Assembly (NCBI GenBank): GCA_021772335.1
Contig: JAJFMD010000007.1
Span: 425,834-489,833, forward strand
Direction of reading: 5' to 3'
DNA from: Chlamydiota bacterium
Lineage (GTDB): Bacteria > Chlamydiota > Chlamydiia > Chlamydiales > Rhabdochlamydiaceae
DNA length: 64,000 nucleotides
The translations under genes were made by a program, and so were the position numbers. The notes below the pieces were generated by a model that worked only from the letters and a program-made list of their open reading frames with translations, was not told the DNA's origin and did no database searches. Shown piece after piece: positions 17,286 to 26,945 of this stretch (the stretch's first letter is position 1; every line of letters begins with the position of its first letter).

Positions 17286-19217
17286 TTAAAGAATTCGAAT
17301 AACAAGAGCCGTAAGATCGTCATGTTGCATGACTCCATGTGCAAATTTGTCAATGGCATTAAAGAGATGATCGATCAACTCCTGCGAGGTTGCATTTGGA
17401 TAGGTATAGAGTATCTCAAGCAATCTTTGGTAGCCGAAGAGATTCATCCTTTCATCGTGTGCTTCTAAAACACCATCGGTATAAAGCAGGAGAAGATCTC
17501 CAGATGAGAGCTGGCAACTTTCAATATGCACTTTTTCACCAGGTTTCACACCAAGAGCAATTCCCGGTGTAATAAGTTCTTCAATTTCACCGTTAGCTCG
17601 TTTTAGAATCGCAGCATGATGACCACAGCTGCTATAGTCAAGTCTCTTTGTCTTAGGATCGTATTCTCCTATCCACGCTGTCACAAACATTCCTGTATCG
17701 CGCGTATCTTGAGAAAAAAGCGCATCGGTTTCTGAAATGGTTAATTTTAGATCGTTTGAAGAAGTGTCAAAACTGCGTAGCATGCTACGAACACATAAAG
17801 AGTATAGACAAGCCGAAATTCCCTTGCCGGAAGCATCGGCGACAGCAAAAAAGAGCTTCTCTTGTCCATCAGCCTTTTTTACAAAAACGTCGTAGAAATC
17901 TCCTCCAACTTCACGAGCTGGTATAAAGCGTGCTGAGAGATCGATGCCTGGAAATTCAGGCATGATACTTGGAATGATAGTCTTTTGAATTTCGAGGCCA
18001 ATTTCTAATTCTTGCTTCAGAATTTCTTTTGCCACACGTTCGTTTTTGGCAGATTCGATATAGTTGCCGAGTGAATCGACCATTTCATTAAAATGAGTTC
18101 CTAGAACATTAATCTCAAAACCCATCCAGTCGGGCTTATAGCGCGCATTGAGATCGCCGGCGCCAACCTCTTCCATGATCATGCCTAGCGATTTTAAAGG
18201 GCGACTGAATCGTCTTGTAAGCCAATAAGTTCCCGCACCGCCGATCAAAATGATAAAAGCCATAAAACTAATTAGTCGAAAAAAGTCTTCGCGATTGCTT
18301 GTGTAAGAGACAACTTTTTCGGGCACTTCAACAAGCAAGGAAAAATCGGCACTTGCGATTGAGATATCCAAGCCGAGGTATTCTTGATTTTCTTCAAAAA
18401 GATGAAATAGATTTTCCCATTGCTCTTCAGATGAAAACTCGCGGATTAATTGATCAGTGAGTTTATCTGCGGGCAATAATTGTAGATGTTCTAAAGTTAG
18501 GGTTGGATCAGTGCTTTCAAAAATTTCTCCATTTCTATCGAGCAGAGCAAGGTCAAAAGGTAGCGTCTCATATTGCTCAGATTTTAAGAGTTCTAATAGT
18601 TGCTTAGCAGGAACAGCACTTCCGAGAATACCGATGATCTTGCTTGGATTATTCCGTTCATAGATAGCTGTTGCTACATACATTTGTTTTAAGTTGTTCC
18701 ACGGGTCCATTCCCAAAAAGACAAGATATCCCTTTTTTTGAACTTCCAACATGCTTTTTCCAAGCAAGCTATCTGTTGTTGCAGGTGATTTGCGTCCTTT
18801 CCGTTCGAGGTGTTTTGAGGCGATAATTGTATAACTTCCGTCGGAATCAATCGTGATATAAAAAAGCGATGAAAGATCTTCTGATGTAGCTATACGTGTA
18901 AAGAGTTGATCAGTTTCTTCTGTCGCTTGACGATTGGTTGTCAATTCATCAAAATCAACCGTATTACTAACAGTTAACAAATTTTGTAGTTGGCTTTGAA
19001 TCGATTGATCGATTTTGCAGTGATGCATTTTACCAACAGCATCAAGCTGTAAAATCAATTTGCGCATCTGCAAATTATAATCGCGAAACGACATGGTAAA
19101 AACATAAAAAAGCAGCGGGATAATCAGCAGGAAAAATGTGACAAGCAGCACTCTTAAAGAGAGTGAACCTATCATCTTTGATACGAATTTAGAGTGTTTT
19201 TTTGGTTCTTTCATCAA
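17286..19217 (-). CDS. rsbU: RsbU-type membrane PP2C (SpoIIE) phosphatase with HAMP domain
   Basis: A 643-aa protein with TM1 (about 17-44), an extracytoplasmic cache-like sensor domain, TM2 (about 310-330), HAMP, a coiled linker and a C-terminal SpoIIE/PP2C phosphatase domain. Metal-binding motifs are visible: EVGGDFYDVF, VADASGKG, and LLLYTDGVLEA. It is the counterpart of the Chlamydia RsbU phosphatase, thought to act on anti-anti-sigma-like proteins in a partner-switching cascade. The ligand of the sensor domain is not known from sequence. No rsbW/rsbV genes are in this window. Confidence 0.9.
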   Translation of the reverse strand: MMKEPKKHSKFVSKMIGSLSLRVLLVTFFLLIIPLLFYVFTMSFRDYNLQMRKLILQLDAVGKMHHCKIDQSIQSQLQNLLTVSNTVDFDELTTNRQATEETDQLFTRIATSEDLSSLFYITIDSDGSYTIIASKHLERKGRKSPATTDSLLGKSMLEVQKKGYLVFLGMDPWNNLKQMYVATAIYERNNPSKIIGILGSAVPAKQLLELLKSEQYETLPFDLALLDRNGEIFESTDPTLTLEHLQLLPADKLTDQLIREFSSEEQWENLFHLFEENQEYLGLDISIASADFSLLVEVPEKVVSYTSNREDFFRLISFMAFIILIGGAGTYWLTRRFSRPLKSLGMIMEEVGAGDLNARYKPDWMGFEINVLGTHFNEMVDSLGNYIESAKNERVAKEILKQELEIGLEIQKTIIPSIMPEFPGIDLSARFIPAREVGGDFYDVFVKKADGQEKLFFAVADASGKGISACLYSLCVRSMLRSFDTSSNDLKLTISETDALFSQDTRDTGMFVTAWIGEYDPKTKRLDYSSCGHHAAILKRANGEIEELITPGIALGVKPGEKVHIESCQLSSGDLLLLYTDGVLEAHDERMNLFGYQRLLEILYTYPNATSQELIDHLFNAIDKFAHGVMQHDDLTALVIRIL

Positions 19218-19313
19218 AAATAAGCCTATTTCTTCCCTTTTACTAAATAGTTATTTTTTAAATCGACTGAATTGAGATTGGAAGAAATCTTTTTTCCTGA
19301 GAAAATGGTAACC

Positions 19314-20222
19314 ATGACGGATATTACCTATTTTGACAGAAATACAAAGCAGTATGAAAAAGAGCATGTATATGGTGCTGTGTTTCTCCACTGCCTTTAT
19401 GGTAATGGATTCTTTTGCAGGGTGCTCTCTTTTTTTATTCTCCCATTGATTGCAAAAATATCGATATTTTCTAAGTTTTATGGCTGGTTACAAAAAAGAT
19501 CTTCAAGTCTGCATAAAGTGCGACCTTTCATCAAAAAGTTTCAAGTTGATGCGACAGAGTTTCGAGATCCTGTGATGAGCTTTACTTCTTTTAATGATTT
19601 TTTTATTCGTCATCTAAAACCGCAGTGCCGCCCTTTTGCAGTAGAAGATAATACAGCAATCTTACCTGCTGATGCACGCTATCTCGTTTATCAAAATTAT
19701 GCCGAATGTCCAGGTATATTTGTTAAAGAGAAAACCTTTTCATTGGAAAAACTCCTTCAATCTTCTTCTTTAGCAGAACGCTATAAAGAAGGAGGTTTGC
19801 TCATTGCGCGCCTTTGTCCTGTTGATTATCATCGATATCATTTTCCATGCGATGCGAAGCCCTCTCAACCTATGCTAATTAACGGCCCTCTTTATTCCGT
19901 CAATCCCATTGCCTTAAAGCGTAATATCGAATATCTCACAGAAAATAAACGGTATATTACAGAGTTAGAGACAAAACATTTTGGCAAGGTTCTTTATCTT
20001 GAAATTGGCGCAACTTATGTCGGTGCGATTCATCACACATCAAGTGTTGACAAGCCGGTAAAAAAAGGAGACGAAAAGGGATATTTCTCTTTTGGAGGCT
20101 CTTGTTTGATTCTTCTTTTTGAGCCTAATACCATTCAATTTGATCAGGATCTGCTCGAACAAACAAGCAAAGGATTTGAAGTGCGCGGACTTCTTGGACA
20201 ATCATTGGGTCATTCAATCTGA
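19314..20222 (+). CDS. psd: Phosphatidylserine decarboxylase proenzyme
   Basis: Converts phosphatidylserine to phosphatidylethanolamine at the membrane. The self-cleavage site is FGGSC near the C terminus, where the Ser becomes the pyruvoyl group; the conserved VDYHRYHFP and GATYVGAI motifs are present. The frame is open back to a TTG at 19272, but the alignment to family N termini starts at ITYFDRNT, so ATG 19314 is preferred (302 aa); ATG 19305 is an alternative. It converges on nth with a 13-base overlap; psd-mnmE-nth are also neighbours in Chlamydia. Confidence 0.93.
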   Translation: MTDITYFDRNTKQYEKEHVYGAVFLHCLYGNGFFCRVLSFFILPLIAKISIFSKFYGWLQKRSSSLHKVRPFIKKFQVDATEFRDPVMSFTSFNDFFIRHLKPQCRPFAVEDNTAILPADARYLVYQNYAECPGIFVKEKTFSLEKLLQSSSLAERYKEGGLLIARLCPVDYHRYHFPCDAKPSQPMLINGPLYSVNPIALKRNIEYLTENKRYITELETKHFGKVLYLEIGATYVGAIHHTSSVDKPVKKGDEKGYFSFGGSCLILLFEPNTIQFDQDLLEQTSKGFEVRGLLGQSLGHSI

Positions 20223-20827
20223 CTGCAAATGGGACATTCTTCCTTATTGTGACCTCTAGCTGGGCAGTATGCTCTAGCAAAGTAGATCATTTGTAAATGA
20301 AGCTTGCTCCATTCTTTCTTCGGAAAAAGGGCCTTTAAATCTTTTTCAGTTTGGACGACATTTTTTCCGTTACTGAGTTTCCACCGTTTCGCACAGCGAT
20401 GGATGTGTGTATCGACGGCTATTGCAGGGATGTCAAAAGCTTGAGAGAGAACCACAGAAGCAGATTTATGCCCAATACCAGGAAGGCTTTCTAAATCTTT
20501 GAAATTTTTTGGGATATGGCCTCTATGTTTTTCAACGAGTTGTTTGGAGAGATTGAAAATCGCTTTGGCTTTAGTTGGAGCTAGACCGCATGGTTTAATA
20601 ATTTGCTCGATTTGTGCAATCGTCAACTCACTCATTTCTTCAGGAGTTGAGGCGAGATCAAATAACTTGGGAGTTATTGCATTCACTCGAGCATCTGTAC
20701 TTTGTGCAGACAACAGGACCGCGACAAGAAGAGTGTATGGATTTCTATGATCGAGAGAGATTGGCGGGTTGGGAAAAAAATCATTAAGTGCTTTTTGAAC
20801 AATGAGAGCGCGCTCTTTTTTGGTCAT
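20210..20827 (-). CDS. nth: Endonuclease III (base-excision DNA glycosylase/AP lyase)
   Basis: A 205-aa HhH-GPD glycosylase that removes oxidised pyrimidines. The helix-hairpin-helix LPGIGHKSA contains the catalytic Lys (K121), and VDTH contains the catalytic Asp (D139). The C-terminal iron-sulfur region is unusual: only three cysteines (C188, C198, C201) are present, spaced CX9CX2C, and the protein ends four residues later, without the fourth Cys of the E. coli CX6CX2CX5C motif. The start is ATG 20827, which overlaps the mnmE stop as TAATG; an upstream in-frame ATG at 20842 is less likely. Confidence 0.92.
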   Translation of the reverse strand: MTKKERALIVQKALNDFFPNPPISLDHRNPYTLLVAVLLSAQSTDARVNAITPKLFDLASTPEEMSELTIAQIEQIIKPCGLAPTKAKAIFNLSKQLVEKHRGHIPKNFKDLESLPGIGHKSASVVLSQAFDIPAIAVDTHIHRCAKRWKLSNGKNVVQTEKDLKALFPKKEWSKLHLQMIYFARAYCPARGHNKEECPICSQIE

Positions 20828-22167
20828 TATTTCCCAACGCAAAAATTTGAAAAAATAGAAGAGAGAATGTCTTCTGTCACATCTGTGCCAAGGATGCGCG
20901 CTAAGGCAATTAGACTGCTGCGGATGTCATTTGCAAGAAACTCTGGAGAAGTATCATTTTGTAATCCTGTGATGATCTGCTGACAATAAGAAACAGATTC
21001 ACTGAGAGCTTGCTTATGGCGGTAACTCGTTAAGAGAACTTCCTCTTTTGAAGGAGTGTCAGTAGCTAGCATCGCTTCAATCTTTGCTTCGAGGTGATCG
21101 ATATTTTGCCCTTGTTTTGCTGAAATCGCAAGGGCTCCGTCGGGTGGAGAGCATAAATCGATTTTATTCCAGATCACAATTGTTTTTTCAGAAGGGAGAG
21201 TTTTAAGAAGATCTTGATCATTAGGAGAAATCCCGACACTTGCATCGATAAGGTAGAGAATGATATCGGACTCTTCAGCTGCTTTATGGCTGCGAGAAAT
21301 ACCCTCTTGTTCAATTAGATGATCACTATCGCGGATGCCAGCAGTATCAAAAATCTTAAAATGATAACTTCCAAGATTAAGATCCGCTTCAATTAGATCT
21401 CGAGTTGTTCCAGCAATAGGTGTGACAATGGCGCGTTCTTTACCGAGTAGTTGGTTGAGGAGAGAGGACTTTCCAACATTGGGTCTTCCAAGAAGACAAA
21501 GAGTGAGTCCTTCATGTATTTTTTTTCCTTTATGGAAAGAGGATAAAAGAGTTTGCATGCTTTCTACGACTATCCCCAAACGTTCAAGAAGTTCAGAATG
21601 TGAGGCAAATTCCAGTCCTTCTTCAGGGAAATCGACCCAAGCTTCAAGAATTGCTGCAATCTCAGTTAATTCCTTTTGAAAGAGGCTAATTTGTTTGGAT
21701 AGTTTTCCTTCGAGATGAGCACTTGCATTTTTTAGAGCTAGATCATTTTTTGCAGCTATAAGCTGTTGTACGGCTTCAGCTTGGGGTAAATCGATTTTTC
21801 CATTGAGATAAGCGCGCATGGTAAATTCACCTGGCTGAGAAAGTCTAGCTCCTGCTTGAATCACAGTTTCAAGAATGAGCTTGCTAATCAAGCTTCCCCC
21901 ATGGCATTGGATTTCAACCGTTGTTTCCCCTGTATAGGAGCGCGGAGCGTGCATTGGAATAAGAATTGCGTGATCGATTGTTTTGCCAGCAGGATTAATA
22001 ATTTTGCCATAATGGACAGTATGAGAGGTGAGCTCCAATACAGATTTAGAAAAGATTTTATCTGCAATTGCTAGAGCCGCAGATCCTGAAATGCGTACAA
22101 TGGCAACGCCTCCTTCTCCAGGAGGAGTAGCAATAGCTGCAATTGTATCTTCTTGTGATGAGTACAT
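20827..22167 (-). CDS. mnmE: tRNA modification GTPase MnmE
   Basis: With MnmG this installs the carboxymethylaminomethyl group at wobble U34 of certain tRNAs. The protein (446 aa) has the N-terminal folate-binding domain starting DTIAAIATPPGEGGVAIVR. The inserted G domain has G1 GRPNVGKSS, the G2 loop IAGTTRD, G3 DTAG and G4 NKID. The C-terminal FCVGK contains the Cys required for modification (CIGK in most species). Its stop overlaps the nth start. ruvA lies upstream on the same strand, 149 bases away, with palindrome copy 2 between. Confidence 0.96.
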   Translation of the reverse strand: MYSSQEDTIAAIATPPGEGGVAIVRISGSAALAIADKIFSKSVLELTSHTVHYGKIINPAGKTIDHAILIPMHAPRSYTGETTVEIQCHGGSLISKLILETVIQAGARLSQPGEFTMRAYLNGKIDLPQAEAVQQLIAAKNDLALKNASAHLEGKLSKQISLFQKELTEIAAILEAWVDFPEEGLEFASHSELLERLGIVVESMQTLLSSFHKGKKIHEGLTLCLLGRPNVGKSSLLNQLLGKERAIVTPIAGTTRDLIEADLNLGSYHFKIFDTAGIRDSDHLIEQEGISRSHKAAEESDIILYLIDASVGISPNDQDLLKTLPSEKTIVIWNKIDLCSPPDGALAISAKQGQNIDHLEAKIEAMLATDTPSKEEVLLTSYRHKQALSESVSYCQQIITGLQNDTSPEFLANDIRSSLIALARILGTDVTEDILSSIFSNFCVGK

Positions 22168-22263
22168 TATTAAAAAATTTTAGTTAAGAAAGAGAGAATT
22201 ATACACTTAGAGCTATTGTTTGAAAAGTTATTTTGATGCAACAATGTCATAATTAGAACTTTA

Positions 22264-22292
22264 AGCAGATGTAAAACAGCTTTACATCTGCT
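22264..22292. repeat. Dispersed intergenic palindrome, copy 2
   Basis: The longest copy: 12-bp arms (22264-22275 and 22281-22292) around the same ACAGC loop as copies 1 and 3. The core is GATGTAAA and TTTACATC. It lies between ruvA and mnmE, both on the minus strand. Confidence 0.85.
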
Positions 22293-22316
22293 GTAAAAAG
22301 TAGATTTTAGACAGGC

Positions 22317-22898
22317 TCACTGTATATTTTGGAGCGCGGTCGTGATAAGCTCTGGCAGCGCGAGGTCTGCCTGCTTCTGCAAGGCTGTATCAACTGCTTT
22401 TTGAGAAGCGATAGGAGTGTAGCCGAGATTAATCAGGGCGCTTAAGGCATCAAGTGCGGTTTTAGAGGAGCTGCGGGTCGATGAAGGAGGGGGCGTTTTT
22501 ATCATATAGTCACGAAGTTCTAGAACCATTCGCTCTGCGGTTTTTTTCCCAATACCTGGAACCTTGCATAAAGCGCGCGTGTCTCCGTTGACGATCATAA
22601 AATGCAAATCTCCTAGCTCAAAATGACCGACTAGGTTGAGGGCTGTTTTAGGCCCAATCCCAGAGATGTTAGAAAGTTTTTCAAAAAAAGTACGCTGCTC
22701 TTGAGAATGAAATCCAAAAAGCTTGTGAGAATCTTCACGAACAACAGCAGTGAGGAAGAGTTCCACATCACAGCCAGGATTCGGAAGTTTCCCAATAGTG
22801 CTGGGGCCTACAGAGATTCGGTATCCAATCCCATGGCATTCGATTGTGATTTCGTTATCCCCAGTGCGGATCAATTTCCCTTTGATATAATCATACAT
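22317..22898 (-). CDS. ruvA: Holliday junction branch migration protein RuvA
   Basis: A 193-aa DNA-binding subunit of the RuvAB complex, which binds four-way junctions and loads the RuvB motor. The N-terminal OB fold (MYDYIKGKLI onward) and the two helix-hairpin-helix motifs (LSNISGIGPKTA and CKVPGIGKKTAERM) are clear, followed by the flexible linker and a C-terminal RuvB-binding domain. The ATG follows the ruvC stop without any gap, so ruvC and ruvA form an operon; ruvB is not in this window. Confidence 0.96.
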   Translation of the reverse strand: MYDYIKGKLIRTGDNEITIECHGIGYRISVGPSTIGKLPNPGCDVELFLTAVVREDSHKLFGFHSQEQRTFFEKLSNISGIGPKTALNLVGHFELGDLHFMIVNGDTRALCKVPGIGKKTAERMVLELRDYMIKTPPPSSTRSSSKTALDALSALINLGYTPIASQKAVDTALQKQADLALPELITTALQNIQ

Positions 22899-23396
22899 TT
22901 AGTTCACCAAAGCTTGATAATTAGCATTATGGGCATGACAAAGTGCTAGAGCAAGAGCATCTGCGGCATCTTCTGGCTCAGGCAAAACGGATAGATTTAA
23001 CAGCACCTTAATCATTTGTTGCACTTGTTGTTTGCTAGCTCCCCCATTGCCTACGACAGCGAGTTTTGCTTTGCGCGGTGCGTACTCAAATAAGGGGATG
23101 TCGTATTTTCCTGATATAAGCAGAGCCATACCTCGTGCCATTCCCAATTTCATTGCAGTTTGGGGGTTCTTATAAACGAATTGAGTTTCTACGGCAATAA
23201 CATCGGGATGGTAGCGTTCAATAAGTTCTTCAAGAGCGGTGTATAAATAGAAATAGAGCTGAGGAGGTGTAGAATTTTTTGGGGTTCGAATACATCCGAA
23301 ATTAAGAGCATTATAGCTTTGATTAAGATGTTCAATAACACCAAAGCCCGTAATGCGTGTTCCGGGATCGATGCCGAGGATCGTTTGTTTTTTCAT
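22899..23396 (-). CDS. ruvC: Crossover junction endodeoxyribonuclease RuvC
   Basis: Resolves Holliday junctions by paired cuts. The catalytic carboxylates are recognisable: D10 in LGIDPGTR, Glu in VAVETQFVYKN, and the C-terminal acidic pair in EPEDAADALALALCH. 165 aa from the ATG at 23396; a TTG codon immediately before it extends the frame by one residue and is not needed. It is divergent from the heptosyltransferase gene at 23531. Confidence 0.96.
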   Translation of the reverse strand: MKKQTILGIDPGTRITGFGVIEHLNQSYNALNFGCIRTPKNSTPPQLYFYLYTALEELIERYHPDVIAVETQFVYKNPQTAMKLGMARGMALLISGKYDIPLFEYAPRKAKLAVVGNGGASKQQVQQMIKVLLNLSVLPEPEDAADALALALCHAHNANYQALVN

Positions 23397-23530
23397 CAAT
23401 ATAACGGATTAAATTTGAAGCTTTAACCTATAACTCAATCAATTTGATTTGTAAATGGAGAAAGTGTGTGCAAAATCTGCGCTATTTTGCTAGGCTGGTT
23501 TTCTCTTTTAATTGACTGACTTTGTAATAG

Positions 23531-24565
23531 ATGGTTGAGCCAAAGAATATCATTATACGTATGCCAAACTGGATCGGCGATCTTGTCATGGCTACGCCAT
23601 TGCTTACAGATTTGCGTTTAGCTTTTCCCAATGCACAAATCACTGCTATGGCACTAGCTCCTATCGGAGAATTGCTTCTCGAAGATCCTGATATTGACGA
23701 ACTTTTCTTGTTTAAAAAGCATGGAGTATTTCGCCGCCATGAAGAGCGCTGTAGTGTGATTGGGAAATTGCGCACAGGCAGATATGATGCTGGAATTTTA
23801 ACGACGAACTCCTTTTCTTCGGCTTGGTTGTTTTGGCAAGGACGTGTGAAAAGGCGTATTGGTTATCGAGGAGATTGGCGCTCCATTTTTCTTACAGATT
23901 CGATATCGAGAGAAGGAATAGAGAAAACACATCTCGTCAACGCATATAAAAAATTACTCGAACCATTGGGCATTGCTCCCTCAACTTCTGCACCACGGCT
24001 GCATATTGCGAACGAAGAAATCGCTCAGGCTAAAGTACTCTTGGAAAAGATGAAAATTCCATCAGATGCTACGCTGATCGGTATCAATCCCGGCGCAGCT
24101 TATGGTAGCGCAAAATGTTGGCTTCCTGAACGATTTCGAGAAGTGACACTTAAGCTGATTGAAGATCCTAACGTTTATGTGATCTACTTTGGCAATGGTC
24201 CAATTACAGCATTAATTCAAGAAATTTGCCGCGATCTTCCTTCTCAAGTTGTCAATCTTGCAGGGTATACAACAATCCGCGAAATGCTTAGTGTCCTTAA
24301 ACTTTGTGACTGTTTGCTTACAAATGATAGTGGTCCAATGCATATAGCGTCGGCTTTAGGAGTTCCTCTAGTCGCACTATTTGGCTCCACTGATGATTTC
24401 CGCACAGGCCCCTATAATGGAGGCAAGGTCATTCATAAACGCGTGTCTTGTTCTCCTTGCTTTTTACGCGAATGTCCCATTGATTTTCGTTGCATGAAGA
24501 AAATCACTGTAGAAGAAGTTTATCAGGCGATCCTAAATGAAATAAAACAAAGTTCTCTTCATTAA
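23531..24565 (+). CDS. waaF: LPS heptosyltransferase, WaaF type (GT9 family)
   Basis: A 344-aa cytoplasmic-face glycosyltransferase that transfers heptose from ADP-heptose to the lipopolysaccharide core. The N terminus IIRMPNWIGDLVMATP and the C-terminal LTNDSGPMHIASALGVPLVALFG segment are hallmarks of GT9 heptosyltransferases; the N-terminal signature and NPGAAYGSAKCW favour heptosyltransferase II. The sugar specificity is inferred from the family. Confidence 0.9.
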   Translation: MVEPKNIIIRMPNWIGDLVMATPLLTDLRLAFPNAQITAMALAPIGELLLEDPDIDELFLFKKHGVFRRHEERCSVIGKLRTGRYDAGILTTNSFSSAWLFWQGRVKRRIGYRGDWRSIFLTDSISREGIEKTHLVNAYKKLLEPLGIAPSTSAPRLHIANEEIAQAKVLLEKMKIPSDATLIGINPGAAYGSAKCWLPERFREVTLKLIEDPNVYVIYFGNGPITALIQEICRDLPSQVVNLAGYTTIREMLSVLKLCDCLLTNDSGPMHIASALGVPLVALFGSTDDFRTGPYNGGKVIHKRVSCSPCFLRECPIDFRCMKKITVEEVYQAILNEIKQSSLH

Positions 24566-24590
24566 AGAGATTATAAAACGAGGTTCTATT

Positions 24591-25892
24591 ATGAAACACC
24601 TCAATTTTCTCATCGAAATTGGACAAAGCCATCTTTTGGCAGATTTTGAAAAGCTTTCTTTTGCAGAAAAAACAGCCTTTATTAATCAAATTTCGATATT
24701 GGATCCTGCTCTTTTCAAAAAACAGCAGCAATTGATTGGAGAAAAAAGTGAAGAAATTTTAACTTTTGAACCATTGCAAGAGTTCGATCAATGGGAAAAT
24801 CACCTCAATTGTCCTCAAGCAGAGCAAGCAGTGCGTGATGGGCAAGTTGGTTGCATTGTACTCGCCGGAGGCCACGCAAGTCGTCTAGGTTCAGAAAAAC
24901 CTAAAGCGCTTTTTCCTATATCTCTAATTGAGAACAAAACTCTACTTCAATTGATTTGTGAAAGAATTAAAGCGCAGTCTCAATCATTAAATACGACCCT
25001 TCCCTTAGCTCTAATGACCTCATCCCATACAGATCAAGCGATTCAAACATATTTAAAAGAAAACGATAATTTCGAATTAGAGTCTGTCGATTGTTTTAAA
25101 CAAAATGCGCTTCCTTTGCTCGATCAAAAGGGGAATTGGTTTTTATCTGGTCCGGGCCAATTAGCTCAAGGCCCCGACGGAAATGGACATGTATTACGTT
25201 CTTTTTTTTGCAGTCCTTTAGGAAAAAAATGGAAAGAGAAAGGGATTAAATATATCAGCATAATTATGATTGATAATCCTCTTGCTGAACCATTTGATCT
25301 TCCCTTCTTACAATCACATCTAATTCATGAAAGCGACGTATCTCTAAAAGCTGTTCCTCAACTACAAGGTGAGGAACATATTGGTTTAATTGTTTTAAAA
25401 GATCAAAAAATTCGCGTCGTAGAATATAGCGAAATTTCAAAACTGCAGCGCTGTCAACGTGATGAAAAGAGGCGGTTTCGTTATCAACTTGGCAATACTG
25501 GTTTATTTTATTTTAATATGGAGTTTGCAGAAAAATGTGCAGATAAGCAGCTTCCCTGGCACCTTGCACACAAAAAATTTAAATCTGAAAATAAAATTTA
25601 TAAATTTGAAACGTTTATTTTCGATCTACTTGAGTTCACAGATCGAATTAATATTGTGTCATGTCCGAGACAAAAAACTTTTGCCCCTCTCAAATCCCCC
25701 TCTGATCTTCCTCTTGTCCAGCGTGCTCTTCTTGAGAGAGATCGTCAAAAGATTCAAGAGCTTACTGGCAAATGGCCTGCAAACAATTCTTTTGAACTTG
25801 ATGCGTGTTTTCACTTTCCCTCAAAAAATTTAATTGAACGCTGGCAAGGGCGTGAATTGCCAAATATAAGTTATCTAGATCCTGACAGTTGA
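24591..25892 (+). CDS. UTP--sugar-1-phosphate uridylyltransferase (UDPGP family)
   Basis: A 433-aa nucleotidyltransferase that makes a UDP-sugar from UTP and a sugar-1-phosphate. The signature LAGGHASRLGSEKPKALFP (around residues 91-110) and the later IIMIDNPLAEP and NTGLFYFN motifs match the eukaryotic-type UDP-GlcNAc/UDP-Gal pyrophosphorylase family rather than GlmU or GalU. Chlamydia has a family member next to gpsA, as here. UDP-GlcNAc or UDP-glucose is the likely product; specificity cannot be fixed from sequence. Confidence 0.88.
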   Translation: MKHLNFLIEIGQSHLLADFEKLSFAEKTAFINQISILDPALFKKQQQLIGEKSEEILTFEPLQEFDQWENHLNCPQAEQAVRDGQVGCIVLAGGHASRLGSEKPKALFPISLIENKTLLQLICERIKAQSQSLNTTLPLALMTSSHTDQAIQTYLKENDNFELESVDCFKQNALPLLDQKGNWFLSGPGQLAQGPDGNGHVLRSFFCSPLGKKWKEKGIKYISIIMIDNPLAEPFDLPFLQSHLIHESDVSLKAVPQLQGEEHIGLIVLKDQKIRVVEYSEISKLQRCQRDEKRRFRYQLGNTGLFYFNMEFAEKCADKQLPWHLAHKKFKSENKIYKFETFIFDLLEFTDRINIVSCPRQKTFAPLKSPSDLPLVQRALLERDRQKIQELTGKWPANNSFELDACFHFPSKNLIERWQGRELPNISYLDPDS

Positions 25893-25946
25893 AAACGACC
25901 CTATTCTGTGGTATTGTCGATCAAATGCTCAATTTAAGGATTAAAA

Positions 25947-26945
25947 ATGAAAGTTGGTTTTCTTGGGGCTGGAACGTGGGGCGTTAGCTTAGCGTCAATT
26001 TTAGCAGCAAATGGTCATGAAGTAACGGTATGGACAGCACGCAAAGAAGTCGCTGACATGCTAAACACTAAGAGGGAACATCCTAAACTCCCTCATTATA
26101 AAATCAGTTCGACGATCACTTTTACAACTGATTTAAAAAAAGCGCTAACTGATATTGATTTGCTTGTCGAAGCTGTGACATCTCTTGGTGTTCGCCCTGT
26201 ATTCGAACAAGTTCGCGCTTTAACAAAAATTACATGTCCCATAGTGATTACATCAAAAGGGATTGAGAAAGATAGCGGTCTCCTTTTGCATGAAGTGCTC
26301 GCTCAAGTGATGGGAGAAGAGTGCAAAAGTCAAATTGGTTGTTTAAGTGGGCCGAGTATGGCAGAAGAGGTTATTCAAAACCTTCCAACATCGGTCGTTT
26401 GTAGCGCTTATGAACGTAGCGTTATGGAAATGATATTAATGGCATTTTCTACTCCATTTTTTCGTATATATCCCAACAATGACATCAAAGGCGTCGCCTT
26501 TGGTGGTGCGATGAAAAACATTATGGCAATTGCTTGTGGTATTTCCGATGGATTGGGATATGGAGATAATACTAAAGCAGCATTGATGACACGCGGTTTA
26601 CATGAGATGCGTAAACTTTGTGTCACTAAAGACTGCGATCCAATGACCATTAATGGATTAGCAGGCCTTGGAGACCTTTGTGTTACCTGTCTTTCTACAT
26701 TTAGTCGTAATTATAATTTTGGCAAATTAATCGCCAGCGGACTCTCTCCGGACCAAGCCCGAGATAAGATTGGTATGGTTGTTGAAGGAGTTTATGCTTG
26801 CGTTTCTGCATTGCAACTAGGTAAAAAGGCAAATATAGCCGTGCCGATTACCGAAGCGATCTATGCAATTGTCTATGACAAGCTCGATCCTAAAGATGCA
26901 GTACGCGCACTATTGCAAAGAGAGATCAAAGAGGAGCATCTCTAA
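25947..26945 (+). CDS. gpsA: Glycerol-3-phosphate dehydrogenase [NAD(P)+]
   Basis: Reduces dihydroxyacetone phosphate to sn-glycerol-3-phosphate, the backbone of phospholipids. The Rossmann motif is GAGTWGVSLA (residues 7-16). The substrate-binding ITSKGIEK and LSGPSMAEE motifs and the catalytic-Lys region GGAMKNIMAIACG are present. The length of 332 aa is normal. The stop overlaps the start of the downstream NAD(P)HX repair gene as TAATG at 26945. Confidence 0.97.
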   Translation: MKVGFLGAGTWGVSLASILAANGHEVTVWTARKEVADMLNTKREHPKLPHYKISSTITFTTDLKKALTDIDLLVEAVTSLGVRPVFEQVRALTKITCPIVITSKGIEKDSGLLLHEVLAQVMGEECKSQIGCLSGPSMAEEVIQNLPTSVVCSAYERSVMEMILMAFSTPFFRIYPNNDIKGVAFGGAMKNIMAIACGISDGLGYGDNTKAALMTRGLHEMRKLCVTKDCDPMTINGLAGLGDLCVTCLSTFSRNYNFGKLIASGLSPDQARDKIGMVVEGVYACVSALQLGKKANIAVPITEAIYAIVYDKLDPKDAVRALLQREIKEEHL

